Shown here: one piece after another, positions 34,591-45,715 of the stretch
How the letters are laid out: each line of letters begins with the position of its first letter
Numbering within the stretch: position 1 is the first letter of the stretch
Source of the DNA: Pontederia crassipes
Taxonomy: Eukaryota > Streptophyta > Magnoliopsida > Commelinales > Pontederiaceae
Direction: 5' to 3'
DNA length: 64,000 bases
Assembly (NCBI GenBank): GCA_030549335.1
Contig: CM060187.1
Span: 4,340,001 to 4,404,000, forward strand
Position numbers and translations under genes: made by a program
The notes under the pieces: generated by a model
Told to the model about the DNA's origin: nothing
Database searches by the model: none
What the model saw: only the letters and a program-made list of their open reading frames with translations

Positions 34591-35039
34591 AGAGACACAA
34601 TGGTGTAAAAATCATAATGTCTCTGATTGGCTTCGTAGTAGTGTCATTATAGTGCCACACCATTGTCGACGCAAGTCACTATAGAGCCACTTGAGCATTT
34701 GTACTTCATGTTGAATTCAATTTCTCTAACTCTATTATCCCCTTTCGACCCCGTCGATTTAACATGATGAAGTCAAGTGACTTCACACTAGCATCACAAT
34801 AGAGCAATATTTCTTCTCGACACTAGCTTAGATCCACTATTTAACGGACTCTTTTTGTGTCACGTTAGCCTCTCTATAGCATCGTAAACCCGATGTTACT
34901 TTGTGTTGAATCTAATTTCTCTAATGTTGTAGTCTTGTAGTGTCTCTGTCGATGTAACACAACGGAGTCAACTTTACATATGAGTTATGCCTCAAAAAAT
35001 TACACAAATATTATATGAATCAGAACATATCAAATGCCT

Positions 35040-36190
35040 GCAAAATTCATTAAGGGTCTCCAAGCCCTTATCCAACTCCATGATAGGGTCTCGTGCATAT
35101 CATCTCATCTATAAACCATGAAGCCTCGGCTCCCATCAATCACTTATATTTGCAATAAATCATGGGTTACTACCTAAAGCCATACAATATCAAAATGTAT
35201 AAAACCAAAATAGTCGGTTTGAAGAAAACAAATGATAAGTATCATCAAAAGAATAACCTAGAGGCAATTATGTTCCTCGCACGACCTCTCACTATCCCTT
35301 TCCCAATTATTGTCCTCTTTCAATCAAGCATGCGATATATTTATTCCCTTCCTGGTGGACACTAAAAAAAATGGAGTGATCATGGTGAAAGATCAGTGAG
35401 TTAAATGACTACCACAAGTTTTAAAAAGAATAACGTAAAACCAACATCTTTTATTTCCAAGAAGAATGCAAAATCTTCCCATTCGTTGAAAGACAACACA
35501 ATTTGAGAACGGTCACAAAAATGAATGCCATGAGTGCAAATGTAGGATAAAATCATAAATATAATATAATTAGGGAATTCTCATCATTTACGGATATCCA
35601 ACACTCCTTAATGGAGTACTCAACTCACCCCTCGCATACCATTGACACATGATGATTTTTCTAATTTGGTCCCTCGTATCCTATTGACATAGGATGTTGA
35701 ACTGCTCTTCATATCTCATTAACACAAAGCTTGTTATCTTTTCTTTCCATCCCTCGTATCCCATTGACACATGATGGTTGTTCTAATTCCACCCCTCATA
35801 CCACTATATTGACATATAGTATTGAACTTGATCTTCGTATCCCATTGACACATAACACACCGAACCTCAATCGATGTACCCGAAGTTGATCAATTCTTCG
35901 AGGTGAAAATATTCTGCATTATGTGGGTTTTTATATGAAGTGCATATGATGCATGATAATGTTTAACTCTTATTTGTCATCATGTTTATGTTTCCCTTCT
36001 ATGCTTAGTTTACCATACATCAATTAATATAATTCTAATTAACTCAATTAAATGCATTAGCATCCACAACTACCCATTTCCCTTCTAAACTACTAAATGC
36101 TCCTTCACAATCAATTAAACATTTCAACAAACACCTTACCTCCATATTAGATTAATATGCTCTTATTACCTCTAGTGTTTTTTTCTTCGA
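35040..36190. other. LTR-like region with degenerate short repeats
   Basis: The line TCGTATCCCATTGACACATGA or close variants recurs about six times between 35620 and 35860, roughly every 60 bp or less. No coding domain was seen. It may be a solo LTR inserted in the CACTA-type element, but no terminal duplication was identified. Confidence 0.35.
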
Positions 36191-36639
36191 CCATGAACCA
36201 ACGGTGCTCATCTCCACCGTAGTTCAGCGTCTGATAATGTCCTCTGATGATTTGTACGTGGAGTTCGATGGCACTCGGATTGTGTTTGACTGTGTCCAAA
36301 TGAAACAAAATAAATCAACACAAAAGTCTAATAAAAGCCAATTACAACTATGTGATGATGGGAGCACATGTTAGGGGCTTACTAAATGGAGAATCTAATC
36401 ATCCCTCATCGAAATCGATTGCAAACCCTTGGGGTCCATTTCGACCATCCAACTTTGGATGTCGATTTCTCTCTCCATAGGGCATGAAATGCAGCCAAAT
36501 AACACACGTGCAGACAGGAGGTAGATGACACATTGTTTCCTCCTTTTATACTATGTGAGTTTTTTTCTTCTTTTTGCCCAAATGAACAATTGAAACTCAT
36601 CTTTTATAAAAATTCCAACTATAAAATTTTTAATTTATT

Positions 36640-37375
36640 TTTTTCTAGACGTTCCACTTGTCCTCGCCCATTTGCAAGAAGAGGCATGATCGTGGAAAGA
36701 TGTCCTTATTGAAGCAAAGGATGAAATCTTTCGCGCGTTTATTGTATGATTATTTTTTATATTATATAATTTATTTTATGTTATTTTAATTTACTAACTT
36801 TTATATTTTTTTAGGAATCAAAGTAGTTTTGTCCAGAACTCAATTTGGGGATGATACAAAGATATTTTAAGGAAGTAGTCGTGAAACATCTCTAAAATCA
36901 TTTTGCAAGGCCATCACGTTTGTCGAACTCAGTATTGAGCAGGTCATACAGAGATGCTCAAAGTATATTAAGCATCTAGTTTTGGAGTTCCTCTGTAGGA
37001 ATTGGCAAGTTTACATTTGAATAATTTTTATTTAATTTATCATTTTAAAAAGTTCAAATATTTGATGCTAATGCATGATGAATAAATATTGTTAGAAAAC
37101 GTTTGAAACTACAAAACTTAACAGACTTTCCAAGCCTAAAACCTATATACATACAAGAGGGACCATCCGATTTGATGAGCATAGCCACACATGGTAATGC
37201 CTATACAAGACAAAGAATAATTAAACTTTATCTTGTATTTACTCATTTTGAAAAAATTAAAACTTTATTGTAGGATGAGAAAGAAAGGGTTCTTGTCTAT
37301 TGTTGTGAGATTTACAAGACAACACATAAGAGCAAGAAGACCAATGATTTGATCACTCTCATTAATCACGTCTTG
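36640..37375 (+). pseudogene. CACTA TNP1-like (plant transposase 24-type) remnant, 5' part
   Basis: Intron-separated, stop-containing pieces. The most informative is VYCCEIYKTTHKSKKTNDLITLINHV (37300-37370; 26 residues, key part KTTHKSKKT). The same line occurs on the opposite strand at 55.5 kb next to TNP1-like motifs. In En/Spm elements the TNP1-type product binds subterminal motifs and assists the TNP2 transposase. A further insertion at 37378 interrupts it, and related sequence may resume near 38390-38810. Homology is inferred from short motifs only. Confidence 0.4.
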
Positions 37376-37377
37376 TT

Positions 37378-38352
37378 GGGTGTGTTTGGATAAGAACTTT
37401 AGACTGGAATTTGGCTTATTTCTGCCAAACACACCCAATTTTTCATGTGGCCGGCCCCCATGGGAATTTAAATCCCAGTCAAACCAATAACTTCTCAAAA
37501 AAAGTTCTTAATGTTAGCAAGAACTTACTAAGTTCTTGTTAATAGCAAGAACTATCTTCTTTTTTTTCGTTTTCAACCTCTAGGTCTAAAAGTAGGTGGA
37601 CTTACTTTTAGACCTATTTAGTATTAGTTTTATAATACATTATATATATATATATACATATATTACAGGTATATATATTATATATTGTATACATTTTTAA
37701 TTAATTAATTATATTATTATAAATTTGTAAAATAAATTTATGTAGGTTTATAATAAATAAGTTTATTAATTATGTATTACAATTTACTTAGTATTAATAA
37801 ATTAAAAATATCATTATTATTTATTGTAAAATAAATTTAATGTTTAAATATAGACGTGCACATTATACATCATAATAAAAGTTAACTAGTTTAACATTAA
37901 AATAATTAATAATTAATAGTATAATAATGTTAAATTATTAATTATGGCCTTCTAAATAAATTGTAATTATATAATTATTTTATATAAATATGATATCATT
38001 AACAAATATAATATTATACTTGTTTTTTTACATTTAATTGAATGACTATTTGATGTTAATTTATTTTATATTTCATTTTTAATTATTAATTAATTTACCT
38101 TAAATTTCTTTTTTTCTTCTATATAATTTACTAATTATAAAATATTGTATATTTAATAATATAAAAATAAACTTCATAAAATAATAAAATATATTTTTAG
38201 TTCTTACTTTTTATCTAAACACTCAGTAAAACTTATCCCTTTAATAAACTTTTTAATTTTCAATCATTACACTTTTCATTCAAACACTAAGTCTAAACTT
38301 TTCTATCTAATCGAGAACTAATAAGAACTTTAGTTCTCGTATACAAACACTG
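37378..38352. mobile_element. Probable hAT-like MITE inside the TNP1-like remnant
   Basis: The left edge GGGTGTGTTTGGATAAGAACT and the reverse complement of the right edge (GTGTTTGTATACGAGAACT) form imperfect inverted ends. The middle is AT-rich and non-coding. It interrupts the coding remnant right after LINHV. The target duplication is not clear. Confidence 0.5.
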
Positions 38353-39479
38353 TCGTTAAGTCTCATCCTTTATTTATTTGATTGTTCAAATTAGCCTAAA
38401 TAAAATTTCAAATTAGCGATGTTTAAATATTTTAAGATGCATATAATGAAAAGATGACCAAAAAGTATGAAAATGATCATAGTACTCAACCATTAGATAA
38501 GTATCTAAAAAACAATTTATATTTATAATATTATATAACATTTTATAATTGGAAGGAGGTGGTCTGCACAACATGATGAGATACCCCAAGAGCTTAGGAA
38601 CAACCACTTAAGTTTCTAAAACTTACAAAGGATATAGGTGACTCGTCTACTCCAAGTTTATCTGTGACACGAGTTGACATTGAATATCATCACGAGACTC
38701 ATTGTTGAGAGTTAGTCCTGTAGACTCTATAGTCCATCTTGCAGCCTCAAACCAAAGCACTACGTGCTCCATAATCTAATATGTCGCTGTCGAATGTCAG
38801 GAATGACATGAAGATAACGTTAATTAGTTTGTACAAAAATTTGTAGCATTAAAGTGATTATAAGAAAAAATATCATCATAATAGTTTCTTTAAATTGTGA
38901 TATTACTAAAATTTTGTGATGTCTGAGATGTTTTTTTAGGATGCATTATATATTTCTTTACTTTTTATTGTGTTTGATGTGCATAATGCATTATAAATTT
39001 GTATGGGGAAATGAAGAATGAAATATAGTATGGGCAAAATATATCGTATCAATGTCACATTAGTGATGTATCGATGGCGGGTTACAACATAAATTCGACG
39101 CTACAATAGTATCACAATGTAGCGTCACAATGACATCGACATAGAGTTGCACACTAGTGTCACCTTGGAGTCACTTAGCACTGCCTTGATGTCTACATTA
39201 GTGACACTAGGTACCTCCTTGTTCGCCATGTGGCGGCATCACGTTAGCATCTACTTTGAATCTTTGACAAACGACCACTGTCACTATAGCGTCTGGCCGA
39301 CCACTGATGCTAATATCGTCGCCTTTGTCGTTGATGCTAGCGTGACACTATTAACGTCGGCACATATTTATTCCACGCCTGCAACGCTAAGGTATCACTA
39401 AGCTATTTAGTGATGATTTAACGCCATTCTAGACACGCAATGTGGTGTCGTTAATGTGAAATTTCTTGTTTTCTTATAA

Positions 39480-40075
39480 TTTGTTAATGACTTGAGCTTG
39501 AAATCCTATATATTTGTACTTTAAATTCTCACGTTGCAATCATTACTTAAACATTTAGTTTACAATGTTAGCAGACCTTAATTAACTTCAGTGAATCCAG
39601 TTAAAATATAATTACAACAAAGAATAATGCTTCTGAAATTTAATCGTGTTGTCTCCTCTAGAATGTTTCAGAAAAACTTTATAATCGAGAAGTAGGTGCT
39701 CAGACAATATTGTGAAAATGAGGATGAAGAAAGAAGGCAAGTCAATCCATGTGAAAGTCATGCACCACATCTCCTTCATGGTCAACCCCTCCATTAACTA
39801 GACAGCAATTGGACTCTTATTATACGCAACTGTCTTTTGACCAAAAAAAATAGGAGCGCATTCACGATCATGCTTAGAAAAATTAAAACATGCATGAATG
39901 GTTTGATCATAAAACAAACAGATTATTCAAATGGCTGGACAACAAAGTTAGTAAGAAGTTTACTTTAGAACACCTTGCTTCGTATAAATATATACACATG
40001 ATAATATAACAATCATATATCTATCAATCTATCAGCGTTGATGGATATTCTTTTTAGGTAGTTCATTTATCCAAC
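39480..40075. other. AT-rich intergenic stretch
   Basis: No coding region, transposon end or RNA gene was recognised. Confidence 0.4.
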
Positions 40076-40097
40076 ACTCTAATATATATATATATAT

Positions 40098-40935
40098 TAG
40101 AATTTTTAGCGTGAGTCCACACAAATTGGGCGCACAGTGCACCCGCACGTGAGGAGTCGTTCGATTCGCATCTAATGGATGGGATGCGCAATCGTGCATC
40201 AATGGGGTTCGCGTCCAGTTCGAACATGGTGGTTCTTCCCCGGCCACCGCCTCCTATTTCTCCCTCCCCCATCTCCCGCATCTGCTGAAGAACGCTGCCT
40301 CCTCCCCGACCACTGCCTCATGTTCCTCCCTCCTCCATGCGCCGCCAACTTCCGGCGACCCCTTTTCTCCATCAGCCGCCCAATCCTACTCAGAGAACCT
40401 CGCGCGTCTTGAAGGTCGCCAATATTTGCACATCAATGACGTCTTCCTCCTCCTCTGCCTTTGCATATTCCTCCTTAATTCGTCTTCGCCTACCTCCCGA
40501 GCCGTCCACTTCCGACGACATTTCTCGCCCTGTGCTGCCCCTTCTGAAACCCTATCCTTCAGTCGTTGCCTTTCAAAACTCCATCCTCGCTCGCAGATCC
40601 CCGCAACATCGACGATCACAGCTGCCATCCACCCTTCACACAAGATCGTCATCCTTTGCCAGCGAGACCGTAGCCACCACCCGCCCTCCACGCAAGATCA
40701 TCGTCCTTCACCGGTGTGATCGCCCGCCCTTCGCTGACGTCCCCTTTTCGCTTGCGCAGAGAACTGCTGAACTGTGACTCTCCCACTCGATCGATGTGAA
40801 CCGTGCAGTGGTTCGCCGAACCACCTCCATTCCATCTTGAATCGGCGAGCAAAAATCTTCTTCGCCCATCGCAAATCTGACAATCTTAGATCTATGGGTG
40901 CACAGTGCTACCACAAACGTGTGGTAGTACACTAA
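40098..40935. mobile_element. TIR element with CT/GC-rich, gene-like core and hairpin tip
   Basis: The left end (TTAGCGTGAGTCCACACAAA...GCACAGTGCACCC) pairs imperfectly with the right end. The reverse complement of the right end carries CTACCACAC...GCACTGTGCACCC. The right tip holds a perfect hairpin, CTACCACA-AACG-TGTGGTAG (40908-40927). The core (40200-40880) is CT/GC-rich and gives overlapping Ser/Pro/Arg-rich open frames on both strands with no domain. The layout resembles the element at 53974-54805. A Helitron reading was considered because CTAA follows the hairpin, but the spacing and 5' flank do not fit well. Confidence 0.45.
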
Positions 40936-40939
40936 TATT

Positions 40940-40941
<2 letters not shown>

Positions 40942-40980
<39 letters not shown>
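40942..40980. repeat. (AT)n microsatellite
   Basis: AT dinucleotide run directly after the TIR element. Confidence 0.9.
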
Positions 40981-40982
<2 letters not shown>

Positions 40983-40984
40983 TC

Positions 40985-42270
40985 TAATCCATTTTATTTT
41001 TATTTTTTATGAAAAAGCTGAACCTGCATTAAGATAACATTAAGAGTTCATTACACAAAATCTGTGTCCTCTGATCCATTTTATAATTGTCTATGCTTAT
41101 AATATTTTCGTCCCTAATAATCAAGAAAAGAATTGAATATCACGAATTTATTGTAGCGCAACTAATAATATATCTACTTTGTATTCAAAACATGATCTAA
41201 AGCACACATGAACTTAAAAAAAAAAAAACAACCCCTAGATGCTTAAATTAGCGTTATCAACACGTTATATATATTTTCCAAATATGCAAAACACTTTCGG
41301 AAAAACACGTGCCTAGGTAGCAAATTGGGGCACGATTGACCCTCCCCAAGCTTGGCTTCCTTCGTTGACATTTTCTTCAAGTTTGTCAGCGCCATTAGTG
41401 GCCGACCTTTCTTTTTTGTTCCGTTGACAATTTCTTCAATTTTGTCAACGCTTGAAAAATAGCCTTGCGAAGGAAGAATAGGCGGAAGGTTTGACTTCCA
41501 GATACCTCTCCCGCTTTGGTTTCAGCATTTGCCACCAAAATCATCTCTGGCCATTTGTTTTGATGCTAGATTGTGACCAATATTTAGGTCCTTTAATACT
41601 TGATGAACTTAATTTTATAAAAAATATTTCTCCTGCTAATCATATATTTATTAATAAATATTAAATATAGAAGAAAATAATCATATTATCTCTCAATTCT
41701 ACCTTCAAGTAAATTTTTTACCAAAAAAATATCCTAAAAAAATATAATTTTGAAGGACAAATTATTTATTATTTATATTTTTCTTTGGTACATAGAAAGA
41801 TCTATAAACTTAAAGCCAAGAAATTAAAAACTAAAAATAAAAAAGTACGTACACTTCACTGTGACATCTCACCACCACTACGCTACATTTTTGTTCCCAT
41901 TTATTATTTATATAAGATGAAAACAAATAAAAATGGAACAAGTGATTAGTAACTTCAATTTAACCACCGAAAATAAAGTTTCTAAGAATGAATACTCAAG
42001 GATAATCCGGCCAACTTTTTTTCATATTACTTAATATTAAAAATTATTTAATATTAATTTTAAATGATGAAATAAATTTTTAAATATTATTTTCATATTT
42101 ATAATATTTTAAAATTTTAAAACAAATATAAACTTACTGATAATTAAAAATAATTAAATTTTCGAGTGGATCGTCCTAAATTGAAAACTTTCAATAGTAC
42201 CTGACCCAATCTAAATGGATGAGCACCCTACCAAAATCAACGTAATGTCATGCTCCATCCCATTATTTTC
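40985..42270. other. AT-rich intergenic stretch
   Basis: Nothing coding was recognised. A G-box core (CACGTG) occurs near 41317 but is too far from a known gene to interpret. Confidence 0.4.
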
Positions 42271-42279
42271 ACAACCTAT

Positions 42280-42895
42280 GTGGATTGAATTAGATTTTAT
42301 TAAAATAATATTATTTATAATAATTATAAAGATATAATATAAATTATATGATATAGTATATGAATATTATACTAATAACTTATTAATAAGATAAAAAATT
42401 AATATAATATAATTTTCTATCTATTAAAAGTTTTCATAATCATAAATAATAATGTTTAACTTATAAATATAAATAAATTATTATTGATTTAGTATTTATT
42501 ATTTAATTATTTAGATGTTATATTAATAAATTTATCTTAAATTATTCTTGTTTCTTTATTTTTTTCGACAATTTCTTTTTTATTTCCTTTATTTATGCAC
42601 TTTGATCATTTTTCATTTTAATGTTATTTAATTTGAAATACTTATTATTTATTTCAATTAATATTTAATTCTATTCATATCATTTTCTCTTTTCTTTAAT
42701 CTTTTTTATATTTTTTTTCTTTTTTCGTTCTTTAAATTTCCTATTTTTGTTATTTTTTTTAATTTGAATTAAATCGGATTAAATTGAATGAACCTATTCT
42801 ATTAATTTTTTTTATTCAATATCAAAATCTATTTTAACATCCAACCGAACCAAATCAACTAGGAATTCGCGATTGAATCAAACGCGATTTTAATA
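42280..42895 (+). mobile_element. AT-rich MITE copy B
   Basis: Matches 11995-12510 in the same orientation. Shared landmarks are GATTGAAT(T/C)(A/G)ATTTTATTA, the AAATACTTA-ATTTCAATTA line and the pyrimidine-rich tail at 42690-42760. The outer left end looks truncated. It lies about 1.2 kb upstream of the WRKY start codon. Confidence 0.6.
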
Positions 42896-43072
42896 AAATT
42901 GCTCCATCTCTCATCGCGAGTGGGTCGTCTTTGCCGGGCACGGACGGTCCCACTGTCAGGACCTTTAATTAAAGTGCAGTTCCAGTTAACTTTTCTTTCT
43001 TCCATCAGCCATTGGATTCTTCCCGGCAGCATCCAACGGCTACTTCTCTAATTTTCTTCTCATTCGTGTTCT

Positions 43073-43961
43073 TTGACCATTCCTCTTTCCCTTTGTTTTT
43101 GCCTTTTTATTTCTTCTTTGCCCCTTAAATTTTGTTAGAAGAATGCCAACTAAACAAAAATTGACTTCAGGGCCATTACTTGATCCCTTTTAAATTTAAT
43201 TTTATTACTACACAAGCAGGATTTGAAGTGTACGTGAGTCTACTAATTACATATATATAATACATTAAAATTGTTATTTCTTTTTATGGTGCAAAAAACT
43301 CAGCTGTGGAACCAACCACAAAGCAATTAGTCGCTATTTCATTTTTAGTGTAATTCTTTTCAGTAGTAGTTTTTTTTATTTATATGTCTTAATATTCTTT
43401 AGATTCTATTACTTTATTTTTTATCACAATACGGTTCTCCAATCTGATTATTATTTTACTTTAAGAAAAAAATACACAATTAATAAATATAGCCGAACGC
43501 CAGGATACAAGTAAAACAACAATAATAAAAGATACGGCGTATCCAAATGCGAGTCAACCCTGCTTTTTATTAAGGAAAATTATTTATTGCCCCGAAAGAT
43601 TACATCTAAGATTCTCCATGGATATCAAAATCCAAAAGAGATCTCAAATAAAAGCCCCGCCTTTAATAAATTCCTCCTCCCACTACACGACTCTCGAGAA
43701 TTGACCTCCAAAACAGCACGTTGGTTCCCGCTCCACCTCCCTCCCTGTTCCCCAATCTTATCCTAAAAGTCAACTCGCAGACTTTTCAAAAAGTTTGAAT
43801 ACTGTACTGACCAATAAAGCAAATAAATATTTAAGTGTCGTTTCAACTTTCAACAACTCACCTCTCTACAGCTGTCCTGCTTTTATAACAAAAAAATAAT
43901 AATAAAAAGAAAAAGAAAATTAGTACTTTTAAATGGGAATTAAATTTGGACCCTTTTGACT
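43073..43961. promoter_or_regulatory. W-box cluster upstream of the WRKY gene
   Basis: Six TTGAC(C/T) cores lie between 10 and 123 bp apart or within a few hundred bases of each other, all in the kilobase before the ATG: 43073-43078 (+), 43161-43166 (+), 43552-43557 (-), 43701-43706 (+), 43768-43773 (-) and 43956-43961 (+). W-boxes are the DNA sites bound by WRKY proteins, and clusters are common in promoters of WRKY genes under auto- or cross-regulation. A TATAAAA at 44026-44032 lies only 52 bp before the ATG, so its role as the TATA box is uncertain. Confidence 0.55.
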
Positions 43962-44083
43962 CCATTTTTATTTCTTCCTTTTTTTGGCTGGTTCCGCCGG
44001 TCATCGTCTCCGACTCCACTTCCATTATAAAATCCTTCGTCATCGTCGCCCTTCTTGTCAAAAAAAACCAAAAACTTCTTCTC

Positions 44084-45181
44084 ATGGCCGTGGACTTGAT
44101 GGGGTACGCGAAGATGGACGAGCAGGTGGCCATCCAGGAGGTGGCCGCCGCCGGGCTCCGCAGCCTACAGCACCTCGTCTTACAGCTCTCCCACCAGAAC
44201 TCCCCCTCCGACTGCCGGGAGACCGCCGACCGGACGGTCGCCAAGTTCAAGAAGATGATCTCCATCCTCAACCGCACGGGCCACGCCCGCTTCCGCCGCG
44301 GGCCGCCGTCGACGTCCTGTTCGGCCCCCGTCGTCAACGCCGTCCCCGAGAGCTTCAACTCGGAGCCTCCGCAGCCTTCGCCAGTGCCGCATCCTGCGTC
44401 GCTGACTTTAGATTTTGCGAGGTCGAAGGCGGATCTCCCGGCGCCGCCCGCTGTAAAGGCGAAGGACACCTTCACGATTTCCGCGGCAGCGTCTTCGGCC
44501 AACTCCTCCTTCCTCTCGTCGCTGACCGGCGACTGCAGCGTCACCAACGGCCAGCAGGGTCCGCCGACGACCCTCCCGCAGCCCGCGCCCGCCGCCCCCG
44601 CCGTCGGCTCCGGGAAGCCGCCGCTCTCGTCGTCCCATAGGAAGTGCTCCGGCCACGGCCGCGTCCACGCCGCCGGCAAGCACGTCCCCGGCGTCCGCTG
44701 CCACTGCTCCAAAAAGAGGTGAGAATACCGTCGGCGTCTTTCGGCGCACAATAGTAAATCACAGATCTCCGATCTAACGTGCGCGTAACGTACAGGAAAT
44801 CCCGGGTCAAGCGGACGATACGCGTGCCGGCGATAAGCTCGCGTAACGCCGACATACCGGCCGACGAGTACTCGTGGCGGAAGTACGAACAGAAGCCGAT
44901 CAAGGGTTCCCCTTACCCCAGGTAACTTTGCGCCTCCGAAACACCAGCAATTCACGTCCGTCCGGCCGCTCGAACCGTCGACGTGGACTAATCTGATCCG
45001 TTGGAATTCTCGCAGGGGCTACTACAAGTGCAGCACCGTGCGGGGCTGCCCGGCGAGGAAGCACGTCGAGCGGGCGCCGGAGGACCCCGCGATTCTGATC
45101 GTGACCTACGAGGGGGATCACCGGCACGTCCCCGGCGGCCTCCCGCCGTCCAATATGGCCGTGATCGTCGAGTCAACTTGA
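44084..45181 (+). CDS. Group IId WRKY transcription factor with variant WRKYEQK heptapeptide
   Basis: Three exons: 44084-44718, 44796-44921 and 45016-45181, with GT-AG introns of 77 and 94 bp, encode 308 aa. The second intron splits the Arg codon after SPYP, the conserved WRKY-domain position. Domains: an N-terminal coil-like segment (15-37); a calmodulin-binding C-motif, [16 protein letters not shown] (49-64); the HARF motif [11 protein letters not shown] (64-74); a Ser/Pro/Ala-rich middle; a plant zinc-cluster block (187-212, ending CHCSKKR); a basic KSRVKR (213-218, likely nuclear signal); and the WRKY domain from ADEYSW (234). Its zinc finger is C259-X5-C265-X23-H289-X-H291. The heptapeptide is WRKYEQK: residue 243 is Glu (GAA) where Gly is expected. 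The zinc-cluster 'GKC' is also 'GKH'. Group IId members act in defence and stress regulation in the nucleus. The ATG at 44084 gives the family's usual MAVDLMGY start. Confidence 0.93.
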
Positions 45182-45394
45182 TCTAGGCCGTCTATTTTTT
45201 TTCTTTTCTTTTCGTTTCTTTTTTTTTTTTTTGTATATTTGTTTTGTCTTGTAAGTTGTAAGAAACGGAAGACGAGATTTCAAATAGGGAAAGAAAAGTT
45301 TCCCAGAAAACATTTTCTCCAATTTATTTTTATAGATACATATACAACTTCAAAATAAATACTTAAAACAAATTGTTATTACTAGTAAAGAAAA

Positions 45395-45505
45395 GGTAAA
45401 GTGTGAACCAGCATTTGCTGAGTGGATTAAGATGCAATTGAGTTTCGATCTTGACCCATTTTTTTATCGATAAATGATGTTTGATCTTAGCTAAAAGTAG
45501 ATCCA
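45395..45505 (+). mobile_element. Possible SINE (tRNA-like A and B boxes)
   Basis: TGCTGAGTGGATTAAG resembles a Pol III A box, and AGTTTCGATCTTGACCC about 20 bases later resembles a B box. A similar A-box-like line, GCTTAGTGGTAG, occurs at about 45629. No poly(A) tail or target duplication was confirmed and the B box is imperfect. Confidence 0.3.
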
Positions 45506-45715
45506 CACCCAATTATTTCCAGGAAAAAAAGCTATAACGATTTTAATTATTTTTTAGTAATTTCTTTGCCGACTAAATTAAGCTTATAAATTTTGTACAA
45601 AAGGAGATAAAAAAAACATGTAAGTCTGCTTAGTGGTAGTCAAATTTTATATCACTTACCTCTGAGGTGTATGACACTGCATCACACTATGGTTCTCTGT
45701 TGACTTTTTTAAGTG

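Larger units (their letters stand above)
32709..39477 (+). mobile_element. Probable large decayed CACTA-type transposon with insertions
   Basis: Both outer parts (32720-32930 and 39040-39460) are dense in short motifs such as AGCGTTGC, GTCGACG, AGCGTCAC and GTGTCG in mixed orientation, like CACTA subterminal repeats. More such blocks lie at 33480-33650 and 34600-34970. The left edge CACAATAATTTCTTATTAGCG and the reverse complement of the right edge (AAGAAATTTCACATTAACG) are degenerate inverted ends. Internally, 37300-37360 encodes KTTHKSKKTND, also found in the minus-strand TNP1-like remnant at 55.5 kb. Several other elements have inserted. Boundaries and integrity are inferred; no 3-bp duplication was confirmed. 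Confidence 0.5.

Noticed and set aside
40337-40932. Ser/Pro/Arg-rich frames on both strands
   Set aside because: Overlapping frames in a TIR element core with no domain, splice structure or start context.
43984-44640. 218-codon plus-strand frame overlapping WRKY exon 1
   Set aside because: Arg/Pro/Gly-rich frame-shadow of the WRKY coding sequence.
43858-44955. 365-codon minus-strand open frame over the WRKY gene
   Set aside because: It is antisense to a well-supported WRKY gene in GC-rich DNA, crosses both exons and an intron, and shows no domain of its own.
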